A DNA stretch of 37,715 nucleotides, taken from assembly GCA_003524435.1 (NCBI GenBank), contig DQHP01000005.1:1-37715 (forward strand). Direction: 5' to 3'. A program made the position numbers and the translations under genes. Below the pieces are notes generated by a model that saw only the letters and a list, made by a program, of their open reading frames with translations, was not told the origin of the DNA and made no database searches. This document shows, piece after piece, positions 6,616 through 14,488 of this stretch. This stretch comes from Microbacterium sp. GTDB taxonomy: Bacteria > Actinomycetota > Actinomycetes > Actinomycetales > Microbacteriaceae. Position 1 is the first letter of the stretch. Every line of letters begins with the position of its first letter.

Positions 6616-8409
6616 ATGCCTGCACCGATCGAGGATTACGCACTTCTGAGTGACTGTCGCACAGCCGCGCTGGTCTCGCGCGAGGGCAGTATCGACTGGC
6701 TCTGTCTGCCTCGCTATGACGCTCCGTCGATCTTCGGTGCGCTTCTGGGGGATCCCTCACACGGATGCTGGTCCCTGCGCCCTGTGGATCAGGATGCGAC
6801 CGCGCAGCGGCGGTACTGGCCCGACACGTTCATTCTCATCACCCGGTGGGAGAGCGCCGATGGCATCGCCGAGGTGCACGAGTTCATGCCCATGAGTCAC
6901 GATCGCACTGACGTCGTGCGGCGCGTGGTGGGTGTCTCTGGAACGGTTGCTTTCCGCACTGAGTTACGCATGCACTTCGACTATGCGCGGGCCGTGCCGT
7001 GGGTGCGGCAGGTCGGCAGCGCCGAGGCACCCGCGCTGCGCGGCACAGCCGGGCCGGACGCGGTCATTGTGCGCGGTGTAAAGCTGGATGCCTCTGACCA
7101 CGTGCACGCGGCGGAATTTGCCGTGACGGCAGACGAAACCCGAGACCTCACGCTGACCTGGTTCCGTTCGCACGAACCTGTTCCTCAGCCGTTGGACGTG
7201 GAAGCAGCCATCGCCCAAACTCGGTCATGGTGGCAGGGGTGGGCGAGTTCGATTGCGCACGACGGTCCGCACCGCGATGCGGTCGTGCGATCGCTGCTTG
7301 TGCTGCGTGCGCTGACCAACAGGGATACCGGTGGCATTGTGGCCGCGCCGACGACGTCGTTGCCGGAGGACTTCGGGGGCTCGCGCAACTGGGGTTATCG
7401 CTTCGTCTGGCTGCGGGATGCCGCGCTGACGCTGGAGGCGCTGATAGCGCACATGTTCCTCGAGGAAGCGCACCATTGGCGGCGGTGGCTGCTGCGCGCG
7501 GTGGCGGGCGACCCGGCAGAGGTGCAGATCATGTACGGCATTGCTGGGGAGCGGGATCTTGCCGAGCGCGAGCTCACGAGTCTGCCGGGATATAACGGTG
7601 CAGCCCCGGTGCGGATCGGCAACGGTGCCGTCGATCAGTATCAAGGGGACGTCATCGGCGAGGTGCTTGTTGCCCTCGAAGCTGCGCGCATTGCGGGTCT
7701 CGAAGAGGGCGAGTTCTCGTGGCCCCTGCAGCGCAAACTCATCGAGCGGGTCATCGTCGACATCGATAAACCGGACAACGGTATCTGGGAGATCCGCGGC
7801 GAAGCCCAGCGATTCACTCATTCCAGAGTCATGATGTGGGCAGCGCTTGACCGCGGTGTGCGTGCTGTACGCGAGCATGGCTTGCCTGGTGATGCAGATC
7901 GCTGGGTGCATATGCGTGATCAGTTGCGTGCAGAAATTGATGTGCAGGGCGTGCACCGAGACGGCTATTTCGCGCAGCACTACGGTTCGGATGAGGTGGA
8001 TGCCTCGCTCTTGACGCTCCCGCAGGTCGGTTACTGCGCGGCCGATGATCCGCGGATGCTGCGCACCGTGGAGCAGATGGAGAGTACTCTGGTGCGCGAC
8101 GGGCTGCTTATGCGGTATCGAACCTCTTCGGGTGTGGATGGTCTTGAAGGTGGAGAGCACCCCTTCTTGGCATGCAGTTTCTGGCTGGTCGAGCAGTATG
8201 CGGCGAGTGGCCGCATCGACGATGCGAGGGCGCTGATGGAACGCTTAGTCGGGTTGTCGAATGACGTGGGGTTGCTGTCGGAGGAGTATGACGTCGGCGG
8301 ATCTCGCCAGGCGGGCAATATGCCGCAGGCGTTCTCGCACCTCACGCTGGTGCGCGCGGCCGATGCGCTCGCGGGCCATTCCGGCCGTGCGGCAGATCGC
8401 CATTCATAG
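6616..8409 (+). CDS. Glycoside hydrolase family 15 protein (glucoamylase/trehalase-like)
   Basis: A 597-aa cytoplasmic GH15 enzyme, an inverting glucosidase family. The N-terminal beta-sandwich domain starts with IEDYALLSDCRTAALV. The (alpha/alpha)6 barrel follows, with RFVWLRDAALTLEAL (~262-275), PGYNGAAPVRIGNGA (~324-338), NGIWEIRGE carrying the expected general acid Glu392, and GLLSEEYD (553-559) carrying the expected general base. No signal peptide is seen, so the substrate is probably intracellular. Actinobacterial relatives of this layout include trehalases, making trehalose a plausible substrate, but an alpha-glucan or maltose is not excluded. The frame is open back to 6580. ATG 6616 was chosen because the conserved N terminus begins there. 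Confidence 0.88.
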   Translation: MPAPIEDYALLSDCRTAALVSREGSIDWLCLPRYDAPSIFGALLGDPSHGCWSLRPVDQDATAQRRYWPDTFILITRWESADGIAEVHEFMPMSHDRTDVVRRVVGVSGTVAFRTELRMHFDYARAVPWVRQVGSAEAPALRGTAGPDAVIVRGVKLDASDHVHAAEFAVTADETRDLTLTWFRSHEPVPQPLDVEAAIAQTRSWWQGWASSIAHDGPHRDAVVRSLLVLRALTNRDTGGIVAAPTTSLPEDFGGSRNWGYRFVWLRDAALTLEALIAHMFLEEAHHWRRWLLRAVAGDPAEVQIMYGIAGERDLAERELTSLPGYNGAAPVRIGNGAVDQYQGDVIGEVLVALEAARIAGLEEGEFSWPLQRKLIERVIVDIDKPDNGIWEIRGEAQRFTHSRVMMWAALDRGVRAVREHGLPGDADRWVHMRDQLRAEIDVQGVHRDGYFAQHYGSDEVDASLLTLPQVGYCAADDPRMLRTVEQMESTLVRDGLLMRYRTSSGVDGLEGGEHPFLACSFWLVEQYAASGRIDDARALMERLVGLSNDVGLLSEEYDVGGSRQAGNMPQAFSHLTLVRAADALAGHSGRAADRHS

Positions 8410-8416
8410 GCGCGAT

Positions 8417-8445
8417 TTGGGGCGACGTCGCCGGTCAGGTATGGT
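8417..8445 (+). promoter_or_regulatory. Candidate rplJL promoter
   Basis: TTGGGG (8417-8422) and TATGGT (8440-8445) are separated by 17 bp and lie 8 bp after the GH15 stop codon. Transcription would begin near 8452, just ahead of the L10 leader. The assignment rests on spacing and resemblance to consensus. Confidence 0.5.
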
Positions 8446-8449
8446 TGTC

Positions 8450-8600
8450 GTAACCGAAGACCGCTGGTCATCGTCGTGCGCGTAAGTGCAAGACGGTTGA
8501 AGCACTGCTCACGCAGGGGCCCGCGCAGGGACATGAACGTTTCTCCAGAAAACTGGATTTCACGCTCCGTCGCTTGCGCCGGAGCGTTTTTGTTTGAGCA
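8450..8600 (+). promoter_or_regulatory. Ribosomal protein L10 leader
   Basis: The region between the promoter and rplJ contains CCGAAGACCGCTGGTCATCG (8455-8474), typical of actinobacterial L10 leaders, followed by several GC-rich hairpins and a terminator-like hairpin. In this class the L10(L12)4 complex binds its own mRNA leader and represses the operon when in excess. Identification rests on position and the conserved motif. I have not folded it with a covariance model. Confidence 0.75.
8562..8595 (+). terminator. Attenuator hairpin in the L10 leader
   Basis: CGCTCCG (8563-8569) pairs with CGGAGCG (8580-8586) around a 10-nt loop and is followed by TTTTTGTTT (8587-8595). This is an intrinsic terminator placed before rplJ, so it likely acts as the attenuator of the leader rather than ending an upstream gene. 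Confidence 0.75.
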
Positions 8601-8659
8601 AGCGGTCAAGGTCGGTGTCGCACGCACGTGCGTCATCTCGTACCCACCAAGGAGTGACT

Positions 8660-9148
8660 ATGGCGCAGAAGGATGCATCGGTCGCCGAGCTCACGAAGTC
8701 ATTCGAGAACTCGAACGCCGTTCTGCTGACCGAGTACCGCGGTCTGACGGTTGCCCAGCTCAAGCAGCTGCGCGACAGCCTTCGTCAGGACGCAAACTAC
8801 GCCGTGGTGAAGAACACGCTGACCAAGATTGCCGCCAACAAGGCGGGAATCAGTGCGCTGGATGACGACCTTCAGGGTCCGTCGGCTGTCGCATTCGTCC
8901 ACGGTGACTTCGTCTCCGCGGCGAAGGCTCTTCGTGACTTTGCAAAGGCAAACCCGCTTCTCGTGATCAAGGGCGGCGTCTACGAGGGCAACGCTCTCAA
9001 CGCCGACGAGGTCAACATGTACGCGTCGCTCGAGAGCCGTGAGGTTCTGCTGGCGAAGGCTGCAGGCATGATGAAGGCGACGATGGCCAAGGCTGCCGCA
9101 ACCGTCGACGCTCTTCGCGAAAAGCTGGAGACCGCCGAGGCCGCGTAA
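8660..9148 (+). CDS. rplJ: 50S ribosomal protein L10
   Basis: A 162-aa L10 protein that forms the base of the ribosomal stalk and anchors L7/L12 dimers on the 50S subunit. The N-terminal rRNA-binding half has the family pattern SNAVLLTEYRGLTVAQLKQLR and AVVKNTLTKIA. The alanine- and lysine-rich C-terminal helix binds L12. ATG 8660 has AGGAG (8649-8653) at good spacing and begins at the conserved N terminus. The frame is open upstream to 8594 but that part belongs to the leader. It is cotranscribed with rplL, 49 bp downstream. Confidence 0.98.
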   Translation: MAQKDASVAELTKSFENSNAVLLTEYRGLTVAQLKQLRDSLRQDANYAVVKNTLTKIAANKAGISALDDDLQGPSAVAFVHGDFVSAAKALRDFAKANPLLVIKGGVYEGNALNADEVNMYASLESREVLLAKAAGMMKATMAKAAATVDALREKLETAEAA

Positions 9149-9197
9149 GCGACCCGCGATTTCTTCCCACAAACCCCATTAATCTAGGAGAAACATC

Positions 9198-9578
9198 ATG
9201 GCTAAGCTCACCACTGAGCAGCTGCTCGAGCAGTTTGCTGACCTGACCCTCGTCGAGCTCAACGACTTCGTCAAGGCGTTCGAGGAGAAGTTCGAGGTCA
9301 CCGCTGCTGCCCCCGCCGCTGCTGCTGGCGGCGCTGGCGCTGGCGCTGTTGAAGAGGTTGAAGAGAAGGATTCCTTCGACGTCATCCTCGAGGCTGCTGG
9401 CGACAAGAAGATCCAGGTCATCAAGGCCGTCCGCGAGCTCACCTCGCTCGGCCTCGGCGAGGCTAAGGCTGTCGTCGACGGCGCTCCGAAGGCTGTCCTT
9501 GAGGGCGCCAACAAGGAGACGGCTGAGAAGGCCAAGGAGACGCTCGAGGCTGCAGGCGCTTCGGTTACGCTCAAGTAA
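9198..9578 (+). CDS. rplL: 50S ribosomal protein L7/L12
   Basis: A 126-aa L7/L12 stalk protein that recruits translation factors to the ribosome. The N-terminal dimerisation domain (LTTEQLLEQFADLTLVELNDFVKAFEEKF) is followed by an Ala/Gly-rich flexible hinge near residues 35-52. The globular factor-binding domain includes IQVIKAVRELTSLGLGEAKAVVD. Start ATG 9198 has AGGAG 8 nt upstream. Codons are strongly biased, as expected for a very highly expressed gene. A strong hairpin terminator follows 18 bases after the stop. Confidence 0.98.
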   Translation: MAKLTTEQLLEQFADLTLVELNDFVKAFEEKFEVTAAAPAAAAGGAGAGAVEEVEEKDSFDVILEAAGDKKIQVIKAVRELTSLGLGEAKAVVDGAPKAVLEGANKETAEKAKETLEAAGASVTLK

Positions 9579-9596
9579 TCTCAGCTTCACGCTGTG

Positions 9597-9626
9597 CGAA
9601 CGCCCCGGGTTTTCCCGGGGCGTTCG
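9597..9626 (+). terminator. rplJL terminator
   Basis: A perfect 13-bp stem (CGAACGCCCCGGG at 9597-9609, complement at 9614-9626) with a TTTT loop lies just after rplL. The following T run is weak (TCGTTT). It also lies between two convergent genes and may stop the lacI-type transcript from the other side. Confidence 0.85.
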
Positions 9627-9642
9627 TCGTTTCCGCACCGGT

Positions 9643-10647
9643 CTAGCGGGGCGCGGCTGTAGAACTGCGTACCGAAAGCGAGGATGGCGCAACGATGTGT
9701 TCGATCGGAGCGTTCGGATGCTTCATCCGCTCGCGCAGGAGTCGTACGGCCTCGCGCCCCTGTTCGCGGGGGCGCTGCCGGATTGTCGTCAGGGCGAACA
9801 TCTCGGCGTGCGCGTGGTCGTCGATGCCGACGACGCTCAACTCGGTTGGTACAGCGATGCCCAAACGTCGTGCCGCGATGATCGCTCCGATTGCGACCTC
9901 ATCGCACACCCCGATGACCGCGGTCGGACGCCGACGCCTGTCGCCCAGAAGGTCTGTCGCTGCTGCATAGCCACCCGGCATCGTCGAGTTTGCTACTGCG
10001 TGCCGAACGCACGGTGCAAGGCCTGCCGCGTCCATCGCGGCGTGGTACCCAGCCAACCGATGCGTTTCGCTGTGACTCAATTTATGCGTAGCGTCGGGGC
10101 CGCCGATGAAGACAATATTTTCGTGGCCGAGGTCAATGAGATGTTCGGTTGCGATGCGTACCGCAGCGGGATCATCAATCGATACGGCGCTGGCACGTTG
10201 ATCAAATGAGCTGACCGTGATCAGCGGACGGTCAATGCGCAGCAACTGATCCATCTCGGCGCTACCGGGGGTGATGCCGACGGCGATGGTCCCGTCAAAG
10301 CGCCGACGAGGGAGAGTCTCATCGAACAGACGCGACCTTGCGGGCGAGTTCTCGCGGCTGCCGTAGAGCGTGAGGTCATGGTCAAAGGCGAGCAAAGAGG
10401 TTTGGATGCCCTCCAACAGCTCAGCGAAGAACCAGCGGTCCACCGAGGGAATGATGACGCTCACGTTGTGGGTGAGTCCGGTAGCGAGGCTGGCGGCAGT
10501 GGAATGCGCAACGTAGGAGAGAGTGCTCGCGGCATCCTGCACGCGGATGCGAGTCTTGTCGGAGACGTATCCACGCCCGGTGAGCGCCCGGCTCGCAGTG
10601 GCTTTCGAGACGCCAGCCAGCGCGGCAACATCCGCGATGCTGCTCAT
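9643..10647 (-). CDS. LacI family transcriptional regulator
   Basis: A 334-aa LacI/GalR regulator. The N-terminal helix-turn-helix (residues ~3-25: SIADVAALAGVSKATASRAL) and hinge helix around residue 45-55 are followed by a periplasmic-binding-like sugar domain. ATG 10647 has AGGAGG at good spacing. It is divergent from an alpha-glucoside-type ABC importer, which it most likely represses until sugar binds. Two near-identical 12-bp palindromes in the 275-bp intergenic region are the probable operators. One overlaps the -35 region of its own promoter (-10 TACGCT, minus strand 10706 down to 10701), suggesting autoregulation. Confidence 0.92.
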   Translation of the reverse strand: MSSIADVAALAGVSKATASRALTGRGYVSDKTRIRVQDAASTLSYVAHSTAASLATGLTHNVSVIIPSVDRWFFAELLEGIQTSLLAFDHDLTLYGSRENSPARSRLFDETLPRRRFDGTIAVGITPGSAEMDQLLRIDRPLITVSSFDQRASAVSIDDPAAVRIATEHLIDLGHENIVFIGGPDATHKLSHSETHRLAGYHAAMDAAGLAPCVRHAVANSTMPGGYAAATDLLGDRRRRPTAVIGVCDEVAIGAIIAARRLGIAVPTELSVVGIDDHAHAEMFALTTIRQRPREQGREAVRLLRERMKHPNAPIEHIVAPSSLSVRSSTAAPR

Positions 10648-10725
10648 GCTTCCTCCTCAGCGCCACCCCATACGCACGTCTGAGGGCGCACGTCGTCCAC
10701 AGCGTAGCGGGGTTGTCACACAAAG

Positions 10726-10737
10726 GGAACCGGTTCC
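10726..10737. promoter_or_regulatory. LacI-type operator O1
   Basis: GGAACCGGTTCC is a perfect 12-bp palindrome with a central CG, the usual form of LacI/GalR operators. It lies 79 bp upstream of the regulator's ATG and overlaps where the regulator's -35 should be, given a -10 at 10706 down to 10701. It is matched by a second site at 10852. Confidence 0.75.
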
Positions 10738-10815
10738 AGGTTGGCGAATTGTGGAGCGCTCCCACGTCGTGTAGCTGAGGTTCGTGAAAGGTTGTCAGCT
10801 TGTGATCCTTCCTCA

Positions 10816-10863
10816 TTGCGCCGGGATATGCCTGGGAAGTAGGTTGGGGCTGGAATCGGTTCC
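10816..10863 (+). promoter_or_regulatory. Promoter and operator O2 of the alpha-glucoside ABC operon
   Basis: TTGCGC (10816-10821) and TAGGTT (10840-10845), 18 bp apart, form a candidate promoter with a start near 10852. GGAATCGGTTCC at 10852-10863 differs from O1 by one base and covers the predicted start site, a typical repression position. The centres of O1 and O2 are 126 bp apart, 12 turns of B-DNA, which would allow looping. Confidence 0.65.
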
Positions 10864-10922
10864 CGAAACGAGCGCGCATCGCGAGTGTCGAGGGGGACGT
10901 GGACTCGAAGAGGAGAAATCAC

Positions 10923-12251
10923 ATGACTCTGTCACAGCGTTATCGGCGTCTCGCGCCGCTGGCCATTTTGGGCGCAGCGGGCATGGCGCTTGCCGGGTGT
11001 GGGGCACCCGGTGCACCAACGGGCGGCGACGATGGGGGCGGCGGCGAAGATGTCTCCGGCGAGACCGTCACGATTTACGGCACGATCGTCGACAGCGAAG
11101 CAGAACTTTTGCAGGAGTCGTGGGCTGACTTCGAGGAAGAGACCGGGATCGAGATCAAGTACGAGGGCAGCCAAGACTTCGAGACGCAGCTCGGTACCCG
11201 CGCACAGGGTGGCAACCCGCCCGACATCGCGATCTTCCCGCAGCCGGGTCTGTTCGCCGACTTCGCATCGCGTGACTTCCTCAAGCCCGCACCAGAGCAG
11301 GTTGAGAAGAACGCGAACGAGTACTGGACCGAAGACTGGGTGAACTACGGCACTTATGACGGCACCTTCTACGGTGCACCGTTGATGGCCAACGTCAAGG
11401 GTTGGATCTGGTACTCGCCGACGAAGTTCGAGGAGTGGGGTGTCGAGGTTCCGGAAACTCTCGATGACATGTCCGCACTCACGGAGGCGATCCAGGGCGC
11501 CACTGGCACGCCGGCATGGTGTGCCGGTTTTGAATCCGGCACCGCAACCGGCTGGCCGGGCACGGACTGGATCGAGGATTACGTTCTTCGCCAGGCAGGT
11601 CCTGAGGTCTATGACCAGTGGGTCACCAACGAAGTCCCGTTCACCGACCCGCAGATCAAAGAAGCATTCGACTCTGTCGGTGAAATTCTCCTGAACCCGG
11701 CGAATGTCAACGCAGGCTTCGGTGCGGTCCAATCGATCAACTCGACTGCTTTCGGTGATGTTGCTCCCGCTCTGGCGGGTGGAGAATGCGCGCTGACGCA
11801 CCAGGCCTCGTTCCTGTCTGGCTTCTTCCCCAAGGGTACGAACATCGCTGAAGACGGTGATGTCTGGGCCTTTATGCTCCCCGGCGAGAGCGCTGATGAC
11901 AGCGCAGTGACCGGTGCCGGTGAAATCGTCGGTGCGTTCACGGACTCTGAGGCCACTCAGCAGACGCTGGCGTACCTCTCTAGCCCGGAGTGGGCGAACA
12001 GCCGCGTGAGCCTCGGCGGTGTGACATCGGCCAACAACGGTCTCGACCCGGCCAACGCACAGGACCCGATCCTTCAGGAGACCATCAAGATCCTGCAGGA
12101 CCCGGAGACCACGTTCCGCTTCGATGCCAGTGACCTGATGCCGGGCGCTGTCGGTGCAGGCACGTTCTGGAAGGGCATGGTTGCCTGGGTAAATGGCGAC
12201 CCGACCGATCAGGTCCTCTCGCAGATTGAGACGGGCTGGCCTGCAGGCTAA
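10923..12251 (+). CDS. Sugar (alpha-glucoside type) ABC transporter substrate-binding lipoprotein
   Basis: A 442-aa family-1 extracellular solute-binding protein. A signal sequence with lipobox LAGC (Cys26) and a Gly/Asp-rich linker precede the mature domain (EAELLQESWADFEEETGIEIKYEG, RAQGGNPPDIAIFPQPGL). These features and the two permeases downstream resemble the AglE-AglF-AglG alpha-glucoside system of rhizobia, so maltose, trehalose, sucrose or similar is the likely ligand. That assignment is inference. ATG 10923 has AGGAG 7 nt upstream. It is the first gene of the operon controlled by the divergent LacI regulator. Two hairpins follow its stop codon. Confidence 0.88.
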   Translation: MTLSQRYRRLAPLAILGAAGMALAGCGAPGAPTGGDDGGGGEDVSGETVTIYGTIVDSEAELLQESWADFEEETGIEIKYEGSQDFETQLGTRAQGGNPPDIAIFPQPGLFADFASRDFLKPAPEQVEKNANEYWTEDWVNYGTYDGTFYGAPLMANVKGWIWYSPTKFEEWGVEVPETLDDMSALTEAIQGATGTPAWCAGFESGTATGWPGTDWIEDYVLRQAGPEVYDQWVTNEVPFTDPQIKEAFDSVGEILLNPANVNAGFGAVQSINSTAFGDVAPALAGGECALTHQASFLSGFFPKGTNIAEDGDVWAFMLPGESADDSAVTGAGEIVGAFTDSEATQQTLAYLSSPEWANSRVSLGGVTSANNGLDPANAQDPILQETIKILQDPETTFRFDASDLMPGAVGAGTFWKGMVAWVNGDPTDQVLSQIETGWPAG

Positions 12252-12260
12252 TCCGACTTT

Positions 12261-12288
12261 GGGTGGGCTGCCTTCGGGCGGCCCACCC
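12261..12288 (+). other. Intercistronic UUCG hairpin
   Basis: GGGTGGGCTGCC (12261-12272) pairs with GGCGGCCCACCC (12277-12288) through 12 positions (one G-T) around a TTCG tetraloop. No T run follows. It lies 9 bases after the binding-protein stop and probably protects or partially attenuates the transcript so that the binding protein exceeds the permeases. Confidence 0.75.
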
Positions 12289-12295
12289 GCTTATC

Positions 12296-12321
12296 TGATT
12301 CGCGCAGGGCTGCGCGAATCA
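12296..12321 (+). other. Second intercistronic hairpin
   Basis: TGATTCGCGCA (12296-12306) and its exact complement (12311-12321) form an 11-bp stem with a GGGC loop, only 7 bases after the first hairpin. It again lacks a T run. It sits between the binding-protein gene and the permease gene at 12356. Confidence 0.75.
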
Positions 12322-12355
12322 TTGCTGACCTGCACGCTGTCGTAAAGGGGATTCC

Positions 12356-13495
12356 GTGACCGCGAAAGACTTCTTCGATTGGATCGGCTCGCTGCCGCCG
12401 GTGCTGCAGGCGGTGGCCGTCGTCATCGCCTTCGCGCTGGTAGTTGCACTGATCCTCTTCCTCATCGACATCGCACCGAGACCGGGTACCTGGTACACCG
12501 TCGCTCGCCTCGCGATGTGCGTGCTTGTGCCGCTCGCGGTGATGTGGTTCTTCCGCTCGTATTACTGGGCAATGGGAGTTGCCGTCGTTGTGGGGGCGGT
12601 CTTTTTCCTGCTGGATTATCGAGCACGCGCTGGGCGCGGCTATCTCATCCAGCTCGTCGCGTTTCTCGCGCCGGCTTTCCTGTTGCTCACCGTCGGACTG
12701 ATACTTCCGTCGCTGCAGACATTCGTGGCATCCTTCCTCAACTCGTCGGGAAAGAGCTTTGTCGGCCTCGCCAACTACACCTGGATCTTCGGACAACCTG
12801 ACGGGGTGCGGGTGGTGGTCAACACGATCGTCTGGGTGCTCATCGTCCCCACCGTTTCGACGATCGTCGGCCTCGCTTATGCAGTGTTCATCGACGGCAC
12901 CCGTGGTGAGAAGATCTACAAGGTTCTCGTCTTCATGCCAATGGCGATCTCATTCGTCGGCGCTGGCATCATCTGGCGGTTCATGTACGAGTACCGCGGC
13001 CCCCAGTACGAGCAGATCGGCCTTCTCAATCAACTCCTCGTCTGGTTCGGGGGTGAGCCGCAGCAGTTCCTGCTCAATCCACCGTGGAACACGCTGTTCC
13101 TCATCATCGTGCTCATCTGGGTGCAGACCGGTTTCGCCATGGTGATCCTGTCTGCGTCGATCAAGGGCGTGCCGATGGAATTGCTGGAGGCGGCCGAGCT
13201 CGACGGCGCGAATGCCTGGCAGCGTTTCAAATCCGTCACCGTCCCGGCGATCCGTCCGGCTCTCATCGTGGTGCTGACGACAATCTCGATCGCCTCGCTG
13301 AAGGTGTTCGACATCGTCCGCACGATGACCGCCGGAAACTATGACACCAGCGTGCTCGCCAACGAGATGTACACGCAGTTCTCCAAATTCGAAGCGGGTC
13401 GCAGTGCCGCCCTCGCGGTCATCCTGTTCATCCTCGTGCTGCCAATCGTCATCTACAACGCACGCCAGATTCAGAAGCAGCGGGAGATCCGATGA
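12356..13495 (+). CDS. Sugar ABC transporter permease (AglF-like)
   Basis: A 379-aa MalF/AglF-type inner-membrane permease. It has about eight hydrophobic segments, of which the first three (residues ~18-100) form an N-terminal extension, followed by the binding-protein-dependent transport domain. The EAA loop ELLEAAELDGANAWQRFKSVTVPAIRP is present near residue 278. GTG 12356 has AAAGGGG 6 nt upstream. The gene overlaps the next permease by 4 bp (ATGA), so the two are coupled and form a heterodimer. No ATPase gene follows, so the complex presumably uses a shared MsmK/UgpC-like ATPase from elsewhere. Confidence 0.9.
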   Translation: MTAKDFFDWIGSLPPVLQAVAVVIAFALVVALILFLIDIAPRPGTWYTVARLAMCVLVPLAVMWFFRSYYWAMGVAVVVGAVFFLLDYRARAGRGYLIQLVAFLAPAFLLLTVGLILPSLQTFVASFLNSSGKSFVGLANYTWIFGQPDGVRVVVNTIVWVLIVPTVSTIVGLAYAVFIDGTRGEKIYKVLVFMPMAISFVGAGIIWRFMYEYRGPQYEQIGLLNQLLVWFGGEPQQFLLNPPWNTLFLIIVLIWVQTGFAMVILSASIKGVPMELLEAAELDGANAWQRFKSVTVPAIRPALIVVLTTISIASLKVFDIVRTMTAGNYDTSVLANEMYTQFSKFEAGRSAALAVILFILVLPIVIYNARQIQKQREIR

Positions 13496-14469
13496 GCGAC
13501 ACCGTGAAGTCCAATGCAGTGACCACCTCTACGCCCACCAGCACCCGGGCGATCACCACCGGCGGCAAGCTGAACGCATCCGCCGGACGCACACGCAAGA
13601 AGCTCTCGCGGCCCTGGGCATCCGTCGCATCCATCGTCATTGCTTTCCTGTGGACGCTTCCCACCCTGGGGCTCTTCATCTCCTCGTTCCGTCCCCGTGA
13701 TGACATCCAATCGAGCGGATGGTGGGAGTTTTTCCTCAACCCTCGGGTGACGGGTGAGAACTACGTCGACGTACTGCAGTCCGGCACGACGCAGTTGACG
13801 ATGCTTGAGTCATTCGTGAACTCCATCGCGATAACGATTCCCGCAACGATCATCCCGCTGATGATCGCTTCGATGGCGGCGTATGCGTTTGCGTGGATCG
13901 ACTTCAAGGGGCGCAACTTCCTCTTCATCTTCATCTTCGCACTGCAGATCGTGCCGATCCAGATGGCGCTCGTGCCACTGCTGAGTACGTTCTCACGGGG
14001 GCTCAGCATCTTCGGATTGCCGATCACGCTCGAGCTCGGAGCATCCGGCGGCTACGCCCAGGTCTGGTTCGCGCACTCGATGTTCGCGCTGCCGTTGGCG
14101 ATCTATCTGCTCCACAACTTTATGTCCGAGATCCCCGGTGACATCATCGAAGCGGCCCGTGTTGATGGGGCATCCCGCGGTCAGATCTTCTTCCGTATCG
14201 TGCTGCCACTGACAATGCCTGCCATCGCGTCGGTAGCGATCTTCCAGTTCCTCTGGGTGTGGAACGACCTGCTCGTGGCGTTGGTATTCGCCGACGGAGG
14301 GGCAGCCCCGATCACGAAACTGCTCGCAGAAATCACCGGAACACGCGGCAACGAATGGCATCTGCTCACCGCGGGCGCGTTCGTGTCGATCATTGTCCCG
14401 TTGATCGTGTTCTTCGCCCTGCAACGCTACTTTGTGCGCGGACTGCTGGCCGGTTCTACGAAGGGGTAA
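13492..14469 (+). CDS. Sugar ABC transporter permease (AglG-like)
   Basis: A 325-aa MalG/AglG-type permease. A polar Thr/Ser-rich N-terminal tail (~45 aa) precedes about six helices. The EAA loop EAARVDGASRGQIFFRIVLPLTMP lies near residue 220, and the C terminus ends in the short cytoplasmic tail FVRGLLAGSTKG typical of MalG proteins. It partners the preceding permease. It closes the three-gene operon. Neither an ATPase nor a glycosidase follows, and the next gene starts 30 bp later with its own promoter signature. Confidence 0.9.
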   Translation: MSDTVKSNAVTTSTPTSTRAITTGGKLNASAGRTRKKLSRPWASVASIVIAFLWTLPTLGLFISSFRPRDDIQSSGWWEFFLNPRVTGENYVDVLQSGTTQLTMLESFVNSIAITIPATIIPLMIASMAAYAFAWIDFKGRNFLFIFIFALQIVPIQMALVPLLSTFSRGLSIFGLPITLELGASGGYAQVWFAHSMFALPLAIYLLHNFMSEIPGDIIEAARVDGASRGQIFFRIVLPLTMPAIASVAIFQFLWVWNDLLVALVFADGGAAPITKLLAEITGTRGNEWHLLTAGAFVSIIVPLIVFFALQRYFVRGLLAGSTKG

Positions 14470-14488
14470 CACAGCCACGGGCGCCCGT

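Noticed and set aside
7225..8160. 311-codon minus-strand open frame
   Set aside because: It is antisense to the well-supported GH15 gene and has no ribosome-binding site or family motif.
10932..11801. 289-codon minus-strand open frame
   Set aside because: It is antisense to the sugar-binding lipoprotein gene. The composition fits a shadow of the GC-biased third codon positions.
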